64,000 bases of DNA, from contig OZ020519.1 in assembly GCA_963971425.1 (NCBI GenBank), positions 636,028 to 700,027 on the forward strand, in the 5' to 3' direction. The position numbers and the translations under genes are program-made. Below the pieces are notes generated by a model. It searched no databases. It saw only the letters and a list, made by a program, of their open reading frames with translations, and had not been told where the DNA came from. This stretch comes from Bryoerythrophyllum caledonicum (Eukaryota; Streptophyta; Bryopsida; Pottiales; Pottiaceae). Shown piece by piece: positions 56,301 through 64,000 of the stretch (position 1 is its first letter; each line of letters begins with the position of its first letter).

Positions 56301-58485
56301 TTAATACAGGAACGCAGAAGCTCGAGGTGTGGCGACCAACCGAAGCGGCGACTTCATGGTGGTAGTCAACCCGTATTGCTCGGTCATGTCCGGGGCAGAT
56401 TCTCCGTCCGGCATCCCCCACTCGAAGCTGTGCACAAGGTGCGCCAGTATCGAAGTCACCATCATGTTGCCGAGGTTGGCCGCCGGGCACATGCGCCGTC
56501 CCACCGAGAACGGAGTGAGCTCGTAGGAGTCGAATCCAGAGAGATGATCCACCTCGGGCCTGTCCACGAACCTATCCGGGTTGAACGCGTCCGGATCCTC
56601 GTACACGTCCGGGTCGCGGTGGATGGCGTGGAAGTTGAGGATCAGCCGGGTCTGCTTTGGCAGCCTGTACCCTCGAAACGTAAACGCCAGAGTGGCCTCG
56701 CGAGGGACGTTTACAGACGCTGGCGGGTGGAGGCGGAAGGTTTCTTTCACCACTGCTTGCAGGAATGGCAAGTTGGGGATGTCGGACTCTTGCACCAGGC
56801 GCCCTGTGCCGACCACAGCGTCCAGCTCCGACCGAAGACGTGCCATCAGCTTCGGTTCCAGCATCAGCTCCGCCATCCCCCACTCCATCGCCGTGGCCAT
56901 CGTCTCCGTCCCGGCGCCCAGCAGATCCTGATCATCGCCACATGTGAGTCCATTACTTTCCCATGAACACAGGCGAGCTTAACGTCCGGTGAGTCGATCT
57001 TACCGCGAGTACTAAGTGGATATTTCGATCTGGTAGCGTCTCGCCATCTTTGAGGGGGGTGTGCAGCAGCAAGTCGACGAAGTCTGGGTCAAAACTCTCG
57101 TCATCTCGACGTTCTTTGGCGCGTTGCCTGTGCTTCTCGATTTCGAAGACGCGCTCTGTGATGTCGAGAGTGAGCGCTCGCAAGTCCTTGAATCTCTTCT
57201 CCCAGCCTTGCAGCATTGTAATGAAGCCTAGGTACGGGACGTAGTCGCTGAGGAGGAACACCCCGAGCACCTCGAACATGCCGCTTATTATGAACTCGAA
57301 GTCCTCTTTGTCCTTCTCGCTCTCGGTCCCGTCTCCGAAGAAGCTGCAGTGGATGATTTGGGTGAATATCCTTTGATCGATCACTCGGGATCTCTCACTA
57401 CCTCAGTGCATCCTCTTCTCGCCTTCGTATCAAAAAATCAGAGAAGAGCGATGGGAGCTAATCATGGTAGAGAGAATCAATTTCTTAGTAGTTAGCCCGG
57501 TGCTCTCCATGTAAAACTCTCCATCAAATTCTTTGTAGTTAGCATTATCTCTTCTTTAGTGGGCATTCACTCTACAGTAGTGGATGCTGTAGCTACGTTA
57601 ATGGATGTAGCCCATAACCTTGGCTGTGTTTTGGAATACCATTCAGTTACCTTCTGTTGGTGGTCATGCGCGTCATGTTGTTCGCCGTCACGCGGTGCAG
57701 CCAGTTCTTGACGTCGATGGGCTTCCCCTGCTCGGCGGCCGCGACGATCTCCCTCACGCGGGTCTGAATCTCGTCCGTTCTCACTCTCTGATAGGACGCC
57801 TGGCGCTTCACAGTGAAGAGCTCGGAGATGCAGATCTTCCGCAGCTGCCGCCAGTAGGGCCCGTTCGCCATGACGAGGTTCTTCCCGCTGTCCGTGATCA
57901 CGTCGTAGGGCATGGGCCGGGGGCGGTCCAAGAAGTTGGCGTCATGGTGCCGGAACAGCTCCTCGGCGACTGCAGCGCTCGACACCACAAGGGTCGGCAC
58001 CGAACCTTCCAACACGAAATCAACATCGGTGAATCAGCGTATCGAAATTTACCTCGTGACTCACATTGAAATTGCCGGCTCGCGGTGGATAATCCGCATC
58101 TATCGTATTGTTTTTCAGGCCTAGTTTGATGAATATGAAGTGCGAGGTCCCCTCGCATGATACCACCATTAATCGAGAGATTGGACTTCTAGTGAGAGGT
58201 GGGGCACTTACCCAAGCGGAGGAACATGAGGCCGCCGTACTTGGCGGCGAGGGCGCGCAGAGCTCGGTGGGGGAGGGGGCCGGAGATGGCAGGGAAGCTG
58301 CCCACCACAGGCCACGCCACGGGCCCCGGAGGCAGCTTCCTCCGCTCCAACGCCAAGTAGAGCGCCACCAGCGTCACCAGCAAGACGGCAAGCGATGTGG
58401 TCACAATCCATGGCTCACTCTCCATGACGCTCCTCATGGCTGTTGTGCACATGCTCTCGTCGGTCCCCCAAGTTGCTGCAATCAC
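56301..58485 (-). CDS. Cytochrome P450, A-type (CYP71-clan-like)
   Basis: Four exons on the minus strand: 58,485-58,212, 58,005-57,651, 57,343-57,004, 56,927-56,301; introns about 206, 307 and 76 nt, GT-AG. The longest frame gives 531 residues; the ATG at 58,425 (MESEPWIVTTSLAVL) gives 511, the usual family length. After an N-terminal membrane anchor come KLPPGPVAWPVVGSFP (hinge), the C-helix NGPYWRQLRKI, I-helix GAGTETM, K-helix KETFR, FNPDRF and the haem loop PFSVGRRMCPAANLG with the ligand Cys. These are all the residues needed for a functional monooxygenase in the ER. The position after the canonical CPG glycine is Ala here (CPA). The substrate cannot be predicted; CYP family assignment needs a tree. 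Confidence 0.9.
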
Positions 58486-58509
58486 TCAAGGTCTTTCAAG
58501 AGGCGTTGA

Positions 58510-58790
58510 AGCTCTCCCCATCCACAACAACCCAGCTGCTATGATCTAGTAATCGTAATACTGATCCTGTGCATGAGCCTGTGGTTCTCAACGACTCAAT
58601 AATGTTTATGTAGCGTTTCCCTTCCACGATATACCAGCTGCAATGATCTAAAGTTTCTGGTACAGACTTTACCTCTGTGAATGAGCGTGTGGTCACGAGA
58701 TCTCTCAACAAACTGAACAACCTTCCAGAGTTCCCCTTCCACAAACCAGGCGCTGCAATGATCTAATGCCAGATCCACAAATGATCCTGT
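58510..58790 (-). repeat. Three imperfect ~105-bp tandem units upstream of the P450 gene
   Basis: Each unit contains a C-CTTCCAC.A.A.C..GCTGCAATGATCTA block (near 58,519, 58,621 and 58,735) followed by GATCCTGTG or GAGCGTGTGG. They lie in the P450 promoter/leader region. An 82-codon minus-strand frame across them is repeat-driven. Confidence 0.65.
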
Positions 58791-59087
58791 GGCTACAAAG
58801 ATCGACGTTTCAGAGTTAACGGGTCGGGTACACTTATGAATCTCCGTACTGGCACTCGTATACCACTACAATAGATTATAGTACAAGTGGGACCCCAAAT
58901 TTTGGCGTCGACCCTGAAACGAACAAATTCTCTTAGCTAGGTCAAAACTATCTTCTGACGTTGTAGGAATCATCTCCGACCGCCTTGTGTCAAATAATCT
59001 CTGAATCTTCTTCCTGAAAATAGAATAAATCAAACAGCATTTCACGCGCCTCTTTGTCTCCACCGGCGGAGCAAGAGAAAAAACTGC
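58791..59087. other. Intergenic between transporter 3' end and P450 promoter
   Basis: No gene recognised. It probably contains the 3' untranslated region of the transporter on the minus strand. Confidence 0.45.
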
Positions 59088-60695
59088 TCAGTTTTCTTCA
59101 AGGATTTGCTTCGCGGAGAAATAGGTGCCGACGGCCCCGGCCAACGCGCCGAGAGAGATGATGAGCACGACCATGAAGACCTCGCGTCTTGAGACCTGCC
59201 CCGAGTAGATTCTCAAGTAGCATATGCACGGGATGTGGATGGACATCGCCACGCTGAGAAACGACCCGATGAACGCCATGAGCAGGCCGAAGAACGGGAC
59301 GGCAAGCGCCACCACGACGGTGCTCAGGACCAGGAAGACTCTCAGAACGGTCCCGCCCAGGAAGCCGCCCTTCCGCGAGTGCGTCATGGACTGCGGCAGA
59401 AACTCCTCCAGGGCAACCGCCAGCGGCATCAGCGTCAGGGCGTACTTCGCGAAGGGGCTGATGAGCGTGATCCAGATTGCGAAGTGGGACGCCCGGAGCT
59501 CTCGCGGGAGGTTGAGCGTGATCTGAGACTGCAGGTCGTCGCCGAACATGGTGTAGCCCATGATGGCTATGCCTCCGTTCATGATAGTGCACAGCACGAA
59601 ACAGATCACCAGCACCTGCACATCACATACCAGAGATCATCAATTCCTCTCACAGCAGAAACTTTCCAGAGATCAACGTCGTCAGGGTCCACAACTTCCC
59701 TTTTTGGGTGTAAACAAGAGAGAAGGAGATGGAAGTTGGGATTACTCACATATGAGAACTGTTTGCGATTCTCCATGGAGCTGTAGATGCTGGGAAAAAC
59801 CGAGTGTCCACAGTAGCAAAACGAGAAGAGGCCAATGGCCACAGGCAATCCATCGAGGTGCACAAGGGAGCCTCGGTGATGGAACCCGACCCCATCGACC
59901 GCACCGATCCACCCCACCGCCGCCACGACCAACAAGGACGCAAACACTCCTCCGACCGAGACGTACGACAAGAAGCGCAGGTCGCGGAGCAGAACAGTGG
60001 GCAGCATGCAGAGCGCCGCGCACACAGCGAAGACTTCCTGCGACCCGAAGTGTGCGCTCCCGATCGTGAGGCTCACGCCCGGAAACAGCTGCGCCAGGTT
60101 GTCGGCCTCCAGGATCAGAAACTCGATGGAGACGGCGTAGAGCTCGAGGTAGAGCATTACGGAGATGACCCACCGGCCCCACTTGCCGAACGACGCCTCG
60201 CCGATGTCGGGGAACGTGTTGATGAAGGGATCGGAGTCCAAGCAGTGGCGGAGGAGAATGCCCGTGTAGCACATCACCGTGGCGAAGATGAGCAGGAAGA
60301 GGAGGCCGAGCCAGCCGCCATTGGCAGTCGCATAAGGCGTCGACAGAATCCCCACACCTGCACACATCAATCAGTGTGAGGAAAAACCATCACAAGAGCG
60401 CTAATTACCAAAAATTGGCAGAAAACGGACCTGCGAGGACGTTCATCCCGTTGAACAGCACCTGCAGGAAGGAGCTTCCTCGCACATGCTCCTCATCCTC
60501 TGCTTGCAACTCGGATTCCGGAGCTTGAAATTTAGCAGTGTTTTCGCGTCCGGTGTCTTCCAGCAGCGGCACTTTGAGATTCTTCTCGGCATTGTCGAGT
60601 GCCGCGGGGAACTGCTCGCTCAGGCCAGGTTCCAGGCTCGCGGTGACACTCTCGATTGGGATGGATCCCCACACTCTCACCATCGATGAAGACAT
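59088..60695 (-). CDS. AVT1-like vacuolar amino-acid transporter (AAAP family)
   Basis: Three exons on minus: from the ATG at 60,695 to 60,431, 60,357-59,750, 59,615-59,088; introns 73 and 134 nt, GT-AG, phases consistent. It encodes about 466 residues. The N-terminal ~75 residues are hydrophilic and acidic (cytosolic). The transporter core starts SSFLQVLFNGMNVLAGVGIL and then STPYATANGGWLGL, the standard AAAP first-helix motif. About ten to eleven membrane segments follow, with YLELYAVSIEFLILEADNL, FSFCYCGHSVFPSIYSSM and MNGGIAIMGYTMFGD matching the AVT1 branch. Such proteins move neutral amino acids across the vacuolar membrane. An upstream ATG at 60,734 would add 13 residues read from a short G-rich repeat, so I prefer 60,695. 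No breaks seen. Confidence 0.88.
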
Positions 60696-60760
60696 GGCCC
60701 CTATTTTTAGGTTGGAGGGGGCCCCTAATTTCATGTTGGAGGGGGGCCTATTCAGATCAC
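60693..60760. repeat. Short G-rich repeat at the transporter start, also at ~23,015
   Basis: CCCCTATTTTTAGGTTGGAG followed by GGGGCC is repeated in tandem as CCCCTAATTTCATGTTGGAG followed by GGGGGCCTATTCA. The single copy at 23,013-23,055 ends in the same CCTATTCA. It overlaps the codons between the two possible ATGs. Confidence 0.7.
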
Positions 60761-61306
60761 GGTGGGGCCGCCAAGATTTTCAGAAAAAGCTTCTGGACCC
60801 CAAATTATAAGAGCCAAAGCAAAGCGGCCTACCCTGGCCTACCCTCTCATGACATCTGTCTACATGAAATAAAGAGGTGCGGTCAGTGGTGATTTTTCAC
60901 AAGGTCCCTAACATGTCCCGGGACATGTTCTGAAAAAAAAAACATTTCCAGTGGACTGGTTCTCTGAAAATGAACCGGTTTTTGGACGTGTCAAATTCAC
61001 TTTGGACGGGTTCTAAAAATAAAATAAAAAAATTCCCAAAAAAATGAATGATTCAAATATCAATTACATTATGTCATATATGACATGTGAATGTAAACAT
61101 AATGGAGTCAAACCACTAATACCTAATCAAAATACCAATCTTCAAAAGGCTGGATTCACCTGCACACATTGATTCATCAACCACAATATTTAGAACTTTT
61201 TTAACACAATGTCAAAGATTTAAATTGAAGGTAAACTAAGCAATTGTATATAAATTTAGTTAATATAAACATGTTCAATTTCTACAAAAAAAAAAGAACT
61301 TACCAT
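60761..61306. other. Intergenic/transposon flank
   Basis: No gene. The sequence CAGTGGTGATTTTTCACAAG near 60,886 could be the terminal inverted repeat of the hAT element that follows (hAT ends often start CA), but its partner would be outside the window. ACATGTCCCGGGACATGT at about 60,910-60,928 is a perfect palindrome. Confidence 0.4.
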
Positions 61307-63711
61307 TCAAACAAGTGGATGAATTCTCCTATCCTTCATGTTTCTCCAGACAAGCATCACTGCATGCCAATTAATGTTTTCAACTGGAATATTTGCACAT
61401 GAAATGTGCATCAAAGCATCTAAAGCCTCCAACTTCAACCTAGTATGGAGATGACTCTTGATCAGGTTTTGTTTGGAAAAACCCCTCTCACATATTGCAC
61501 TGCTCACAGGAATCACCATAACTCTCCTCCACAAGTTACTCAAACCAGGCCAATTGATGGACCACTCTGGAGTTGTACCTACAAACTCCCATGCTTCAAA
61601 TAAAGACTTATTTGGGATCATCTCTCTCATGGTCTCTACCATCTCCAAGCACTCACCTCGACATCGATCTTGTTCTTCTTCAGAACTCTGGAACTTCACA
61701 AACAACCTCTCCAACCACTCTTCAGTAATACGAGTCCTCTCATCATCATTTGCAGGATAGAGATTGGGCTGAAGAGCTTGCATGCATTGAAGATGCCTAA
61801 GTTTGGAAACCTGTTATTCAATGCATCCACCACCCTCTGCACATACTTTGCCCCAATGAGTTTGCACTCCTCAATAGTATCGGCTCTCCCAATATCACTC
61901 TCCAAATGCATTGGATAGGTTCTCAAGCCACCATCTGCAACTGGATACTCCATCTCCATAGAAGTTGCACAGGTCTCCAAAAATAGCCACAATGCCCTTG
62001 AACCTCTTCCAAATGCTGCACCTCTAGTTGCTAGAAAACGTCTACTCAATACTGTGATACAAATGTTTAAATGACCTCCAATCTGAGTAATTTCTACATG
62101 GTCACTCTGAAATAGCTTATTGAGTTTATTCAACTCAGTAAGAATATCCACAAGTAACCGTAGAAGGAATTGAAACTGAAAGGATGTGAGTTTACGATAC
62201 CACATTGCTTCTTCTTCACGGAAAAGCTCCAGAAACGAGGGCATGCAATCCAAAATCCGTTGCATCACTTGTCCACGCGATAACCATCGAACTCCATGTA
62301 TGTGGAGAACAACCAATGGATCCATCGCAAACTCTAGCATCAACTGATCAAGCTGTGTCCGCCGCAATGATGACCTGCCCACCCACGTGTATGCAAAGTT
62401 GGAGAAATCATCCAAAACCCGTAGCTCCGGTGATGCCTCAGCTGCATCGCTGGCTGCCAGTGCATCTCTAAACAAAAACGGGAATTAATTAGTGAATATA
62501 TTACATTCTAGAAAATAATGAAATTCATTAAAAAAAACTTAAAATTAAAGACTCACCTATGTGCAATGCAATGCACATTAACAAGTGTTGGTACATCTGC
62601 CCGAAGTTTGTCTGCTAGTCCTTGTCTCACCCCACTCATAGAAGCCGCTCCATCAGTAGCTAAAGCCACTAATTTGTCAAGAGGCCACTGCAACTCCTCC
62701 AATAAATCCACCACATTCCTATAGAATACCTCTCCTGTGGCTCGTGGAACACCAGATAAACCAACATACTGCATACGTGGAGGGCCTAAGCCACCACGAG
62801 ATAGACTGCAAACATACACAATCAAATGCTGCTCTAGACTACGATCGGTTGATTCATCTACAAGAAGAGAGATCACCGGTGAATCTCTAACTTCTAAAAG
62901 ATCAACATCCCTCAAATGCTGTGAAATGGCCCACAAAAAATCATATGCAGATTGTCTACTAGTGTAAGCACCGTACTCATCATTGACAGGCATGTCTGGA
63001 GCCCTAAGGTGTCTAATTATGTGACACATATCCCCATACTGGTTGATAGCTCTATCATTAACTACCAAATGGTATAAAATCTTCATACAACAAACAATTC
63101 TAGCACTCTCTGCATCAATAGCATTTACCACATGTCTAGCCATGGCAAGTGCCTCAGGGTTATCTCTCACCGGTCTCCACCTAAGCATGGCATGAGGATG
63201 AAGGGTTGATCCTTCATGCTCCTTCACAACCTTCTCCTCTGGTCCCCCATCGTGAGTTTTGACCAGCTGCTTGACATGCTGCACACTTCATGTAGGACTT
63301 CTGTCTAGGGAGAGCAATGTGCATCAACCAGGGCCTTCCCTGACGCCATACGGGCATAAACTTCGTCCTCCTTGGAGGCCGCCCTCCACCACCATGAGCT
63401 GGAACCTCTACTCCTATACTATCCTCCTCATGTGCACTATCATCAAAATCATTGTCCTCCCCCATCTCATTCTCTTCCCCCATCTCAATGTCTTCTCTGA
63501 TCTGATCATGACCTTGAACGCCACCTTGCTCTACCTCAACATTAGGAATACCACGTGGAGAACCCCTAACGGAAGATTCTGACAACTCAGGCACTTCATT
63601 CCTTGCATCACTCAAAGTTTGAGAAGAAGAAGATGCCCTAAACATATGGAGAATGCTCTGTTGCCGGGCATCTCTCCTTTGCCTAGGTACTCCAGACACT
63701 GGCAAAGACAT
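61307..63711 (-). pseudogene. hAT-superfamily transposase (ZNF862/DUF4371-type), frameshifted
   Basis: The minus-strand gene starts at 63,711 (MSLPVSGVPRQRR). The N-terminus is acidic, followed by a TTF/BED-like zinc-finger region (RQGRPWLMH, YMKCAACQAAG, GEGC). Then comes the DUF4371-type core (SPVISLLVDESTDRS, EQHLIVYVCS, LVALATDGAASMSGVRQGLA, NVHCIAHR). An intron of ~85 nt (GTGAGT...TTTAG, about 62,471-62,556) leads to RDALAASDAAEA; then WLSRGQVMQRILDCMPSFLE. The C-terminal hAT dimerisation region is IPVSSAICERGFSKQNLIKS. Frame breaks occur in the zinc finger (about 63,215-63,290) and near 61,780 (LFSPIS against YPANDDERTR), so it is probably inactive. Confidence 0.82.
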
Positions 63712-64000
63712 AACTGCAATACATATTCAAAACATATCAATCACCACACACATGAAATACAAAAACCCTAAATGTGTGACTTACCCTAAACCTAGACTCT
63801 ATGTTGATTTCTTGTATACATTACTTCTCTATCACTTGAAAAAAATAAGAAATATCAAAGTAAACAAACATACCTAGGTCCTGAAGCTTTAGTCTACCTC
63901 AAAAATCACAACCAGGCTGAAAACGCCCCACTAAGCTGTGCAAGAACTGGACCCAAAAAAATGAGCCAAAAACTGAACCTCGCAGTTTCTGCAGCCTGTG
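63712..64000. other. 5' flank of the hAT transposase gene
   Basis: It probably contains the leader and 5' end of the element. No complete terminal inverted repeat is visible before the window ends. Confidence 0.4.

Noticed and set aside
59235..60379. Plus-strand ORFs of 169-191 codons opposite the transporter
   Set aside because: They are antisense shadows of G/C-rich exons, span the minus-strand introns without respect to them, and have no motifs.
1..64000. Endogenous viral element or intact retrotransposon polymerase
   Set aside because: I looked for RT (YxDD), integrase and protease signatures in the open frames and found none; the gag-like ORFs stand alone.

Overview
The window looks like nuclear DNA of a green plant. 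It carries intron-containing plant genes in an ocean of transposable-element (TE) debris: plastid-type [2Fe-2S] ferredoxins with transit peptides, a PMP22/Mpv17-family peroxisomal membrane protein, an A-type cytochrome P450 and an AVT1-like vacuolar amino-acid transporter. Coding exons are G/C-rich, several introns are very short (73-90 nt), and the surroundings are A/T-rich. A DUF7869/KDZ-like transposase is also present. These traits make me suspect a seed-free plant or close streptophyte alga, but that is inference; I cannot name the species.

Layout. 1-26 kb is repeats: a minus-strand element with a gag-like ORF (copy 1, itself split by a 2.2-kb insertion with a 5-bp target duplication), tandem repeats, a dispersed A/T-rich repeat (one inverted copy at ~9.8-10.8 kb, two direct copies at ~24-26.2 kb), a candidate MITE, and a DUF7869-type transposase gene split by copy 2 of the gag-like element. 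26.8-30.9 kb holds ferredoxin 1, ferredoxin 2 and a broken PMP22-like gene. 31-50 kb is again repeats: two gag-like elements tail to tail around one LTR-like segment, a non-autonomous CACTA element inserted in one of them, a further gag-like copy, and a degenerate unidentified TE gene. 50.2-54.6 kb is a second copy, in the same orientation, of the ferredoxin-ferredoxin-PMP22 block; here PMP22 is complete (7 exons), but the second ferredoxin has a 1-nt deletion that changes its C-terminus. 56.3-60.7 kb holds the P450 and the amino-acid transporter, both on the minus strand. 61.3-64 kb is a decayed hAT (ZNF862/DUF4371-type) transposon gene.

How it fits together. The single-copy-like genes have unrelated housekeeping or specialised roles (plastid electron transfer, peroxisomal membrane, oxidation chemistry, vacuolar transport) and form no operon. 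The most informative content is evolutionary: a segmental duplication whose copies have decayed in complementary ways, and nested insertions dated by target duplications and empty sites. The least explained content is a family of at least four elements encoding a shared N-terminal domain of about 200 residues, with no polymerase visible. I see no CRISPR array, rRNA, clear tRNA gene, or intact reverse transcriptase.
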